A stretch of 64,000 nucleotides of DNA, from assembly GCA_949825065.1 (NCBI GenBank), contig OX463841.1, positions 23,200,916 to 23,264,915 of the forward strand, in the 5' to 3' direction. The notes beneath the pieces were generated by a model. It was not told where the DNA came from. It did not search any database and worked only from the letters and a program-made list of their open reading frames with translations. Source of the stretch: Odontocerum albicorne. Taxonomy: Eukaryota > Arthropoda > Insecta > Trichoptera > Odontoceridae. Positions 10,680 to 21,428 of this stretch are shown here, piece after piece. The first letter of the stretch is position 1; each line of letters opens with the position of its first letter. The translations under genes and the position numbers were made by a program.

Positions 10680-12231
10680 CATAACTGAAGCCCTGCTAAT
10701 GAAAAATAGGTTTTGTGATCCAATATCATATTTACATGGAGACTATGACTAATGCATTACTTTGTATTTTCATCCTCGTGAAACTTAATAAAGTAGATTT
10801 TTTTTCCTCTTGACAAATATAAATTTTACATTGATGTGTGTCTCAAACAACATACCGTTATCACTTAGATGTTCTTAATATGTATAAATGAATCTCAAGT
10901 TTATCATTTAATCTGGAAAGTTAAAGATTTTTTTTTAAATATAACAAAAAGTATAATAACTTACAGGATAAATATTAAATACAGGATAAAAAATCATTGA
11001 ATAGAATTTTGTTAATGGGGGGATAAATACCCAACCAGATTATTAATGTCAATTGTAGGTGATTTACACAACCTCTGTTAAATGTCGAATTGGGATAAAT
11101 ATTGAATTGAACAATCACACTAAAATATAATTTTTATGAAATCAGAAAAATAACTTACACAGAAATTTGATTCCATCTAGAAATTTTAATATACTGCATT
11201 GCTTTTTTAATATCCAATACAACCTTGAAATTAATTGGTACAAGGGATTATGCAAAGCAAATGAGACAAAAGCTACATAGTATGAATGATGGCAGAGGAT
11301 ATTAAAGGCAGGCAGGTCCCCGACACTTCAGAAGGGTTAATGTATTGATGACTGACCCCAATTAGAAGCGGAGATTCTTAAAAAGTGCCGCCTTGGAGTT
11401 TTCAAAACAAGCCCTTAGGGCATCTTGTGTCGTTATTTGATTGACCAATTTTATTTTCTGTTAAAAAATCAGAGGCAATTGAATGGATAGTAAACTTACA
11501 TTCTGAAGTTACTTTCGGACGTTATTCCACCTAAATTTAAATGCGGCACTTATGAGCTGTTTTGCATAAATGAAAAAACAACATTATTGTGTTTATATTT
11601 TATTATGAAACTTCTATACAAATCATCTACTAATTATTATTTAAGTAAAGCTAAACAATAAGAAATGTAATCCATAAAACAAATCTCAAATACAAGAGTT
11701 TACACATGCTAGAATCTCCACCTCGAGTGACAATAAAAATTATTTACTAGGGATAAGCATAGTACTCTAATGATGTTAAAAATATGAAAGATTCTAGGAT
11801 CTTGGCAATTTAATTTATCAACGATGTATGTTCGTGTCTGAATGATGTTCTTAAAAGATTTTCTATTGTATCTTGCCTACAAGAAACCAAATGAAAGGAA
11901 TCAAAGTTGCAAAAAATAGGAAATGGATTCAAACTAATATACTACACTTATTATTTAGAATTCATTAAATCACCTGACAAGGCAAAGCATCTTAGGTAGT
12001 GTAGTTAGAATTAGTGATCATATAATATCCATAAAGACAATATTTGATTACTATTGCCAATTTTTATAAAATGGCAAGAGTACCGAGTGCTGGAAGGGGA
12101 GAACTTAGAATTAGATAAATTGTTTTAAATCAAGATAATAGCATCAAGACATGTAAAATGTTATTTATTTAATACAAGAAGAATTCTTACATCAGACATC
12201 GAGTTAGGTAAATATTGCTGCAATATTATAA
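10680..12231. other. Intergenic AT-rich DNA
   Basis: No gene found. One 25-bp block at 11178-11202 is repeated exactly inside the Tigger-like element at 12423-12447. Confidence 0.45.
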
Positions 12232-12233
12232 TA

Positions 12234-12898
12234 CAGTAAAACCTTGGATTGCTAGTTACTTAGTCTGTGAGTGTTTTGCATGAGCAAAAAATTTAATAAA
12301 TTTTGACTTGATAAACGAGTGAAGTATTCCAATACGAGTAGTACGTATACGCTTTGTCTGCCGAGCGTCACATGATCACAACTGAGTCGATGGTTCTCTC
12401 TATCTCGCTGCGCGATTGTGGGTAGAAATTTTAATATACTGCATTGCAATCGTCTCCCATGCTCGGTCTCAGTCGGCGTACTTCACTCGATAGTCAAAAT
12501 CCGTGCGAGCTTATACTGTTTACTAGTGTTGTGACCATATGTGTGTGCGTAAAGCATTTTCTTATTTTATGTCCTAGTGTAGTGACTTCTTTAGTAACTT
12601 TACTGCAACAATGGCCCACATGAAGAAAAAGGTTGAAAGGAAGGTGGTTAGAAGAAGGAGATGATTATAGTGGAAGTTAAGAAGTTAATTAATAAATTTG
12701 ATTACTTTATATTTAATTTAAATAATAAAAAGTATTTTGTATTAATCATTTTTATATGAATATTTTTGGGTTTTGGAACGAATCGGAACGAACGAGTTTC
12801 CATTATTTCTTATGGGGAAATTCGCTTTGATATACGAGTGCTTTGGTATACAAACACGTTTCCGGAATGAATTATGCTCGCAATCCAAGGCACCACTG
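12234..12898 (+). mobile_element. Tigger/pogo-like non-autonomous element (665 bp)
   Basis: Termini are CAGTAAAACCTTGGATTGCT on the left and, on the right complement, CAGTGGTGCCTTGGATTGCG. They are flanked by TA at 12232-12233 and 12899-12900. The CAGTGGTxCCTTGGATT terminus is characteristic of pogo/Tigger elements. A short start-like stretch near 12611 (MAHMKKKVERKVVRRRR then stop) may be what is left of the transposase N-terminus; the DDE domain is deleted. A second conserved inner repeat (GAACGAATCGGAACGAACGA) lies near 12777. Confidence 0.75.
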
Positions 12899-12974
12899 TA
12901 CCTAGTCTTGCCATAAATTCTATTACAAATTGTTTGGATTATAATAAAAAAACAGTGCATCTTACAAATGATTT

Positions 12975-13666
12975 ATTATGATGATCTTCTCCATAATGTC
13001 ATTTTGGTATGAATTTGCACTTGTCTTCACGCCCTGAGCACAAAAATGTAGCTCAGTAACCCCTTCGTATGAGACACCCCACTAAACCATCACAGATGCT
13101 GGATGATAATCTCTCTGAACTCTATGAATGACTTGAGTGGCCTCTTGAGAGCTATGTGCGTACACCCGATCATTTTGCTTATTATAATTTTCTTCAATGC
13201 TGAAAATTTTTTCATCGGAAAATAGGATTTTGCGATGCATATTGTTTGCGTACCAATGAATCAGTTGTTTAGCTCTGGTCTTCCTGATGTCCCTCAAAGA
13301 TGGAGTAAGCAAATGTCCAGTGCTTCTCCGGTAAGCCCCCATATTTGGGTCCGATTTGATAATACGAGACATACTCTGTGTTGAAATACCCATCTCCCTG
13401 GACATGATTTGTTGTTTGCAGAGTGGATTTCTACGGATTCTGTTACTCACGGCTTTGATGACTGCTGGAGTTCTTACGATTCGCGGTCGACCACTTCTTT
13501 GCCGATCTTCAATACCTTGAGTATCTTAGAATCGATTAATAGTACGATATACCATCTGACGATTGATACCCAAAGATGTTAAAGAATTTAAAATGTCTCC
13601 CGGCGTCTTTCCAACTTGACGTAACGCAATTACAGCGATACAGTTTTCTTTACCGCCCCACTCCAT
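12975..13666 (-). pseudogene. Mariner transposase fragment, mori-like (DD37D type), C-terminally truncated
   Basis: Minus-strand reading from ATG at 13666: MEWGGKENCIAVIALRQVGK, HTH region with NRQMVYRTINRF, the linker GRPRIVRTPAVIKAVSNRI, then RKILFSDEKIFSIEE with the first catalytic Asp (LFSDEK), and HPASVMV then WGVSYEG. Two in-frame stops interrupt it, one after INRF near 13530 and one replacing the Trp after SVMV near 13080. Homology ends near 12975, before the second and third catalytic residues. The LFSDEKIF/NKQND pattern is that of mori-type (Bmmar1-like) elements. The 5' terminal repeat probably lies between 13700 and 13810 but I cannot delimit it. Confidence 0.75.
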
Positions 13667-13954
13667 GTTTACTGATCAACGTTCAGTGACTAACTGCTTA
13701 TAGAAATACCACAAGGGGTGGAGAATTACCTAAAAAAGGTTTTAGGTTTCTACCTGCTATTGTTTAGATTTTACGAGAGTCTGAATTTGTGTAACAGTAT
13801 CAATGGCAGGACTATATATATAATTAATTCTGAAAGTAAGGAGTAGAAATATTAAATTCAATTCTAATTAAAACGGTCTTTGCTCTAGACAAATTTATAC
13901 CTTTAGTATAAGACAAGAGAAAAATTTGGGAAAAGTGAAGATATTTTAAATTTA

Positions 13955-14080
13955 GTGAGATGCGTGGCCGCACGAGTTCCATGAGGAAGGTCGTCGGTTC
14001 AAGCCCCGCGTTGCGCTACTCCCCTCGAATAACACAGGCACTTTTTCCCCCTAGTGTTTGAGGGTATAAGGATACCTATG
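13955..14080 (+). repeat. Possible SINE-like sequence (B-box containing)
   Basis: GTCGTCGGTTCAAGCCCCGC resembles a tRNA B box, preceded by a weak A-box-like segment (GTGGCCGCACGAGTTCC). There is no tRNA fold. It is distinct from SINE family S. Confidence 0.35.
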
Positions 14081-14460
14081 ACTTCGGTCATATCTATTAT
14101 TTAAAAAGAAAACAAAAAGTAAGACAGCCAAATAATAATGCAGATAACAGATTTTACTGAACAGGACAGCGGACCTAGATAAGATTTAAATAATTATGTT
14201 GGATAAGAGTTCTAAAAAAATAAAGACAGAAAGCTCTGTGCTATTGTGGTTATATATGGTGTTTTTTGATACCTGTCCTAGCAAGCCTGATAATCGGAAA
14301 CCTTTACGTAATGTAATTAATGAAAATCATTTGACTACAAAATTGGAAAACTTCGACATTTCAAAAACCATTGTTGCAGAAATTTTAATTATTAGTCTGC
14401 AAAATTTGTTCAACAGCAACAGCAGAAAACCTCCCAAGTGAAAATCCTAGTTTCCTAAAA

Positions 14461-14540
14461 AAATGTCATTACTGATTATAAATCATGGCTATTATTAAGA
14501 AAATGTCATTACTGATTATAAATCATGGCTATTATTAAGA
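14461..14540. repeat. Exact tandem duplication, 40 bp x 2
   Basis: The 40-bp unit beginning AAATGTCATTACTGATTATA is repeated once with no mismatch, which points to a recent slippage or duplication event. It lies 190 bp left of the piggyBac insertion. Confidence 0.9.
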
Positions 14541-15228
14541 AAAGAGCTGTTTTCTTGAGTTGGAGCAATACATTGACATTGCTCACTGTCTACTTTGACC
14601 AAAAAGGTATTTTTTGGCATCAATATGCTTCATAAGATCAGATAGATGTGAATAAGAAGTACTACCTGATAGTTTAAGAGATGTAGTGAGGATGTAGCTT
14701 TTTCTTAGTTTAAGAGATGTAGTTTTTTCTTTAACTCGTCCAGTACTGAGAACACGCCTGGCGTGTCCATATGAACATCTGCTTCACGCTCAGAACACGC
14801 GCGGCGTGTCCATGCCTTAATATTGTTAGTATATTTCATCGGCATATGATATTCGTCATTACTTCGGAAGATTCCGTCGCTTCAGGCGTTTGCGCGTGTG
14901 CAACGCATTGTAAAGTTGAGTTTACACCCGCAGTTGTAAATAATATTTTTTCTAGTTCTTATTCCGTTTGTTTTCATTGTGAGACTTGATAATAAAAATA
15001 ATTGGACTATTTCTCTAGCGCTGTTTTGTGAAAAGGTCACTCACTGCAAGGGATATTTTGTTTATGTTTCTAGTTATTTTCAATTTTGAATGAGTTACAG
15101 TGAATTGTGAGCAAAAATAAGTGCCTTTTGAAAAATATATTATAGTAATTGGTGTATACATAGTGATATTTAGTATCATATAAGTTTCCTTTTTGATTTT
15201 ACGAAAAAAAATACGTTTACCTTGATAA

Positions 15229-16850
15229 ATGGATCGCCCATCGAGCTCTAAAAGACAAAAGATTGAGGATGAAATGGATGATTCATTTAATGACGTTAGT
15301 GATGAGGAATTCACCATCATCGAGGACGATTCTGAATTTAAATCAGATATTGAAAATGATGACAATATTCAAATTCAAACTGTTTCACAAACATCTAGAA
15401 CACCAGATGTTAGCTCTACGCAATGGTCGAATATAAAAAAACAACCAGCCTCTATACCATTTTCAAAAATACCCGGGTTGAAAATTGAGATGTCAAGTAA
15501 AAAACCAATAGATTATTTTGATTTGATTTTCAATGAAGATTTGTACAATCTTGTGACAACCCAAACTAATTTGTATGCTGTTGAAGTGATACAAGCAGAA
15601 TCACGCGATGGAAAAATGTCACAAAAGACGAAATGAGGGTGTGGCTGGGTTTACTACTACACACCGGAACAATACGTTTGAACCGGTTGAGTGACTACTG
15701 GAATACGGACTACCTATTCAATTTACCGGCATTTTCACAATTCATGTCAAGAGATAGATTTTTACTCATCTTACGGGCACTTCATTTTAACAATAATGAA
15801 GAAGATCTGTCGAGCTTGGCAAAAGTCAGGGCATTGATTGATTTTTTCAATGGAAGGATGGAAGTAATTTATGATCCACACAGACAACTATCGATAGATG
15901 AATCATTGGTTCTTTGGAGAGGCCGATTGATTTTTCGCCAATATATAAAAGGCAAAAAGGCCAAGTATGGTATAAAACTTTACATGTTAGGGGAATCAAG
16001 TGGATTGGCCGTAAAAATAATTGTATATGGTGGATCATTAGATGAAGAGTTAGGTGGCAAAGGCCACACTAATAAAGTCGTTCAGAAATTGCTAGAGGGG
16101 AAGACGGGAGCCGGATATTCAGTTTACATGGATAATTTCTATAATAGCGTTCCTCTTACAAAAAATTTATTGAACCAAAATACATATGTCACAGGAACAC
16201 TACGAGCAAATAGAAAAGAAAACCCGATCGATGTTATAAATAAAAAACTAAAGAAAGGAGAAAGTGTGAGTCAGTACACAGAAAATGGTATATGTGTTAC
16301 CAAATGGAAAGACCGCCGAGAAGTCTTTATGATTTCTTCTGAATTTGATGGGGAGCTGTCTGATAGTAAAAACCGACATGGTCAAGTGGTCACCAAACCA
16401 AATATGGTAATAAATTACAACAATCATATGGGTGGTATAGACTATCATGACCAGATGTTAGCTTACTACCCATGCAAAAGGAAAACATTACGTTGGTACA
16501 AAAAGTTGGCCATTCATCTATTCCAGCCGATGTTATTGAATTCTTGGCCTTTATACAATGCAGACAATTCACAGAAAATGCCGTTGTATGATTTCAGGCT
16601 ATTTATTATCAAAAAATTACTAGGTCCACCTCCATCATCAATTCCGAGACAAACAGTACAATCAAAAACCAAGATACATCTGCCGAAGTTTTGTGAAAAA
16701 GACACTGATAATAAAATCAAAAGACGCAGGTGTAGGCAATGCTGGGATACAGCTAAGAAAAGAAATGCTTCATTATTATTTTGTCCAGATTGCCCCACAC
16801 AACCTGGTCTTTGTTTGGATCCTTGTTTCCAACTTTACCACAAATATTAA
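15229..16850 (+). pseudogene. piggyBac transposase (DDE_Tnp_1_7), one frameshift
   Basis: This is a cut-and-paste transposase that would insert at TTAA. The N-terminal frame (15229-15636, 135 codons) is acidic and disordered-looking. The catalytic frame (15633-16850) follows from about codon 2, and the two parts join if the frame shifts near 15605-15615, where the sequence CACGCGATGG has lost register by one. Catalytic Asp residues are visible in LSIDESLVLWRGR (D89 of the second frame), YSVYMDNFYNSVPL (D167) and MGGIDYHDQM (D270), as in piggyBac. The C-terminus has the Cys-rich zinc-binding tail (CRQCWD, CPDCP, CLDPCF, H). Total length is near 540 codons, slightly short of the roughly 590 usual. 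A single lesion suggests recent inactivation. Confidence 0.92.
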
Positions 16851-17239
16851 ATTATTTAAAAAAAATATTGTGTACACCTAATTAGTTAGTATATTTTTCT
16901 GTTAGTTTTTATAAAATATTGTTTTTTTTTGTAATATAATGTTGTTCGAAAAATGTCATAAAAACCTCCATTCAATACCATTACGGTATGCGTCAAAATA
17001 CCGACATCACTCTTATCACACAAAAAAGTCACTCAAGTACGTTTGATAAAAATAAAAAAAGACTGGGTATCTCATTTTGCGCCAAATTGCCAATGGGCAA
17101 AATAAAAATAACATAAAAATAAACACATTTGAAAAAGGACAAAAAAATATTTGCTTGAAAATTTTAAATTTATTTGAGAATATTTTTTACATGTGAAATC
17201 CCACCTTTACAGCATGGCCTTACGACTTATACCGAAACT

Positions 17240-20079
17240 TTTTTTTTTTTATTAAACAAGTAAATTATTATACAAACATTTGTCAAGGCTATACCTATAT
17301 ACAAATTTATTACTTAACTAATCTTAATTATATGTTATAATTTATGAACTTATTTAATCTTATTTTCCTACATATCATTTTATTTTATTTATTCAATCTT
17401 AATATATGAGATCTTAGAAATAATTAACACCTACTTACACTAATTATTCAGCAAAAACAAGTCCACTCGTTCAGGCTACATGTATTCCATCACATTCACT
17501 CAGACCTTGGTCGTCCCAGCTAATACTGTAGGTGGACTAGTCAGGTAACAGATAATGCTTCGGGAGCTTGTGCTTATAACGGAAGGGTAGGTCGGATTTA
17601 CTCTCGTAAGCCCCCAGGGCAGCGACTAAGGGATTTCTGTGATTTTGTTGGCTTTTATAGAACTTCACGGTCCAAGCGAGGATGTGGTGTTGTAGGGTTT
17701 CTTCTCGCTGTTCAGCGTGAAGTCGGGTAAGGTTTGTTCTAGGATGGGTGTTAAAAGATATCTTGAATGCCTTGTTCTGCACTCTCTGGAGTTTCAGGTG
17801 ATCCGTGTTGCTCACACTACCCCAAACGGGTGCAGCATAGGTCAAGATAGGACGAATAAGGGTTTTATAGAGGAGGAGCTTATTTTTGGGTGAAAGGAAG
17901 CTGCGTCGATTAAATATCGAACTGATAGCCCCTATGACCTTGTGACCCTTCTGTCTGATGGTATTCAAATGGGTTTTCCACGTCAGTCGCCGGTCAAGGT
18001 GCAGGCCGAGGTATTTAACCACGTCCTGCCACTCAACCAGGCAACCACCGATGAATAAGGGCATCGACGGCACTCTTTCCTTGATTTTTCGGGAGAACAT
18101 GATGGCCTCAGTTTTGGCGTCATTGATTTTGAGCCTCCAGTCCTGGTAGTATTTCTCAAGGATCTCAAGAGCAATCTGAAGACGGCGACCAGCTCGATCC
18201 ACCTTGAGTGACGATGCGTAGCATGCCGCATCGTCAGCAAATAGTGCGAGTTTACAGTTTGGGGGAGTAGGAATGTCGTGTGTGTAAATATTAAATAGAC
18301 ATGGTCCAAGTATACTGCCTTGGGGGACACCCATAGGGATGGGCCTGGCGGATGACGTAGAATGATGAGTGGTGACTGTGAAACTTCTATTGGAAAGGTA
18401 GGATTGAAGTAGTTTCACGAGATAGAGTGGAGTGCCAGTGAGGAGAAGTTTGTGAAGAAGGCCATCATGCCAGACAGTATCAAAAGCCTTCTCGAGGGCC
18501 AGCAGTACCATGCCAGTACTTCTGTTCCTATTGAAGCCCATCGACACATCTTCCACGACACGGGTAAGTTGCTGGACCGTGTTGTGTCTTGTTCTAAATC
18601 CAAATTGCTCATGAGGGAATGTATTATTGGATTCGTGATGGAACACTAGCCTTGAGGCAACCACTCTCTCAAGGATCTTGCCAAGACCTGGAAGAAGGCT
18701 GATGGGCCTGTAGCTAGTTGGATTTTCGGTAGGTTTATTTGGCTTGTGGATAGGAACAATATTGGCTACTTTCCAAATACTCGGAAAATAGCCATTAAGG
18801 AGTGAGGCATTTATTATTTTAGTAAGAAAAATCCTCGCTTTGAGTGGTAACTGTTTAAGAAGGCTATTGTGTATATTGTCGGGACCGGGTGCTTTTCGTG
18901 TTTTAAGTCTGTCAAGGATACGACCAATTTCGGACGGGGTGCAAAGTTGCACCTCGTTTTGGTTGGTCGAGGAGTAAGCAAAGCTGGTGAGAGTGTCCTC
19001 GACAGCTTTGTTGACATCAACATTTCCAAGGTCGGAAGTGATTGAGTACGTATTCTCATAAGCGTCCGCCAAGGCATTAGCCTTGTCAGTGCCAGAAACA
19101 GCCAACCCTGAGGCTGTGCGCAGAGGTGGTATGCTTTGAGACGAGCACTTGATACCCTTGACGACTCGCCAGAGAGTACCGTTACCCGGTTCTAGAGCTG
19201 CCAATTTTCTCTGCCATAGCTGGTTTTTAAGTAGGCGGATTTCTTTTTTGATTTCATCTTGGAGGACGTTTAGAAGTGTTTTGTCACGTTTGTCTAGTGT
19301 ACGTCTGTAGGTCTGTCTTTGTTTGTTTTTTAGAGATATAAGGAGTTTGATATGAGGAGTAAGATTTATTTTGTATGGAGTGACAATTTTGAGGGGAACA
19401 TTTTCATCACGGGCATTATGGATGAAGGTGGAGATGGTATCTATCGCGGTATCGATGTCCTGTGGGCTCACCAGAGTTTCTGGTGATAGGCAGAGCTGGT
19501 TGTGGAGGTAGGCTTTGTAACCCTTCCAGTCAGCATTGGCGTAGTCGTACTGCTCCCTGAGGCTAACAATCGGCCTCACTCCCAATGTGAAGTAGACTGG
19601 GAGGTGGTCTGACGAGAGAGCTTCTAGAGCAGTCAAGCCAGAGATGTTAGGATAGTTTTTGACTACGGCAATGTCCAGTGTAGAAGGGCTACGGGGGTTG
19701 GTGAAACAGGTATGTTGATTTGGATAGAGTATTTGACAGTTGTGGTTTTCCATATAATTGTACAGCGTCGTTCCGTTCGGGTTAGCTCTCAAGCAGTTCC
19801 AGTAACGGTGCTTGGCATTGAAGTCCCCGGCCATGATGACTTTGGGCCCCAAGTCGGGCACTGTCTCGATGTCCTTTTCCAGAAGTGAACGATAGCCGGT
19901 ACAATATGCTGCCACAATTGTGACTGTCTCCCTGTCAACCTTGAGGCTGATGGCAGTAGCCTCCAAGTTTGTCAGGGCGGGCGTGAGGAGTTGGGTATGA
20001 TGGATAGTGTCTCGGATGAGGATCGCGGTGCCTCCACCTCTACCGGAAACGCGATCCGATCTATAGACGGTGAAGCCAG
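17240..20079 (-). mobile_element. Jockey-type LINE, 5'-truncated, inserted in the piggyBac
   Basis: A minus-strand insertion with a poly(A) tail, seen as an 11-T run at 17240-17250 on the + strand. It is bounded by a 10-bp target duplication TACCGAAACT at 17230-17239 and 20080-20089. ORF1 and the first part of the endonuclease are missing, as expected from incomplete target-primed reverse transcription. The 3' untranslated part is 17251-17536. The long frame is still open, so the insertion is probably young, and certainly younger than the piggyBac. Confidence 0.93.
17537..20079 (-). pseudogene. LINE ORF2: truncated endonuclease plus reverse transcriptase (motif A Asp to Ala)
   Basis: The open frame runs to 20173, but its first 31 codons are piggyBac flank and target duplication read through, so the LINE protein starts inside the endonuclease at GFTVYRSDRVSGRGGG. 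Residues below count from 20173. Endonuclease motifs are AGDFNAKH (about 115-122) and SDHLPVYF. Reverse transcriptase blocks are YRPISLLPGLGKILERVV, EQFGFRTRHNT, motif A region LLALEKAFDTVWHDGLL, GVPQGSILGP and motif C LFADDAA (D647, D648). Motif A normally reads LDLEKAFD; here the catalytic Asp is Ala559 (codon at 18497-18499, GCC). It ends with a Jockey-like tail LKLQRVQNKAFKI. The altered Asp should abolish polymerisation if the alignment is right. Confidence 0.9.
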
Positions 20080-20322
20080 TACCGAAACTATACTGAACGA
20101 ATTTTAAATACCTAGCTAACAATTTTTGAACCGGTGTAAAAGGGGACGATGTATAAATGATATATATAAACAAATTCTATATTTATGAATATATATTTTC
20201 ATAAATGTAAAATTTGTTTTACTTCCGTGACAATTTCACTGGCTGCAACTAGATTTTATTATTCAAATATATTGCGCACTGATCGGCTGTCATGCAAACT
20301 GTATCAGCATTGAAAGAGTTAA

Positions 20323-21205
20323 GGAGAGTCCTCTAAATAACACTATATAAATTGTCCTGTGAACGTAAAGAAGTAGCTACAGGCTATTCCTTGAAAGTGT
20401 CTGAGGTGCTGTTGCTTTAGGAAAGCAATTTCTTTTTTTATAGCATAAGGTCGAATAGTTGTTGGATAAACCTCGTATAGTCCAATTTGAAAAGAGCCCT
20501 GAGACATGTTTTCACCAATTAACTCACCATTTATATCGGTTGTGTTGACGCTAGTATAGGAGCATATACAATACACTGCAGCTATACAACCGAACAGATA
20601 AGATTGCAACAACTATAGGTATATACTTTTTTCAGCTGTCCGGCCGCCAGATTACTCACAAATTAATTAAAATTTTGCATTTACATAACCTAAGTTTAGT
20701 ACTCTGCACGTGTAAAGAAAAATACTTTTCCCGCAAATCTTCCCTACCTGCTAATCCTCAATAAAGCTTCCATAATTAATAGCATCATTTATATTATTAA
20801 CCAAAATAAGATTCGCTTATAATAAAGTATGTATATGCACACGATGATCACCATTTAAACTGAAATCATTCACTCGTTTACTATAAATATAATTTTCATC
20901 TTATTGTAAATACTCATTTCGTTGTAAATCATGTAGTTATAAAATAATTTCACTCCATAGTGTCTCACTAGATATCAGTAGTATCGGGCCAAGTTGCATG
21001 TAGTATACTCAAAATATGACTACGGACGCAGCAACTCAAGTGCGCAGATACGTCGCCCATGTGAATAGAACAAGCGAGATCCTATGAAGTAGACATCACT
21101 TGATATTGGCGTATACTCCTTCATATATAGGGATTCACGGCCACTGTTCAAGAAGAAGTTATCTGTGGTCAACGAAGTGTCAGTGGTTGTCAGATTTGAG
21201 TGAAA
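20323..21205. other. FBXW5 upstream region
   Basis: No gene recognised. A TATATA at 21124-21129, about 80 bp before the FBXW5 start codon, is a weak core-promoter candidate. The last 200 bp are less AT-rich than the surroundings, as expected for a promoter and leader. Confidence 0.35.
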
Positions 21206-21428
21206 ATGGAGCCTTTTGCGACTGTGGAGGGAACAAAAGAAAATGATTGTTGGAATTTTGCTCCCGATTCGATTTTACTATATATATTTGGATACTTAGA
21301 TGCAAAAGATCTTCTCAAATCGGGTCTTGTGTGTCAATCTTGGTGGAGAATAAGTCAAGATGACATAATTTGGAAGCATCTGTTTTTCCGCGATTTCCAA
21401 ATTGAATCCACAGTCCCGATTATGCCTG
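21206..21428 (+). CDS. FBXW5: FBXW5 exon 1 (F-box)
   Basis: Encodes MEPFATVEGTKEND then WNFAPDSILLYIFGYL and VCQSWWRISQDDIIWKHLFF, a canonical F-box (Leu-rich helix, then CxxWWxxxxDxxxWKxL) that would bind SKP1. It ends with one base of a Gly codon, donor G|GTTTGA. Confidence 0.92.

Larger units (their letters stand above)
14735..20318 (+). mobile_element. piggyBac-family transposon, split by a LINE
   Basis: TTAA occurs on both sides (14731-14734 and 20319-20322). The left terminus is CTCGTCCAGTACTGA and the right terminus, on the complement, is CTCTTTCAATGCTGA: 16 of the first 20 positions including TTAA agree. The left subterminal region carries a twice-repeated palindrome (GAACACGCCTGGCGTGTCC and GAACACGCGCGGCGTGTCC). 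The element contains one transposase gene (15229-16850). Without the LINE at 17240-20079 and one copy of its 10-bp target duplication it would be about 2.7 kb, a normal piggyBac size. The transposase is frameshifted, so it is probably inactive. Confidence 0.85.

Noticed and set aside
14771..14989. Open frame near the piggyBac left end
   Set aside because: It overlaps the subterminal palindromic repeats of the transposon and precedes the transposase; not coding.
17537..20173. The 878-codon frame as an authentic gene starting MFIYIIYTSS
   Set aside because: Its first 31 codons lie outside the LINE, in the target duplication and piggyBac flank. The true LINE sequence starts at 20079 inside the endonuclease.
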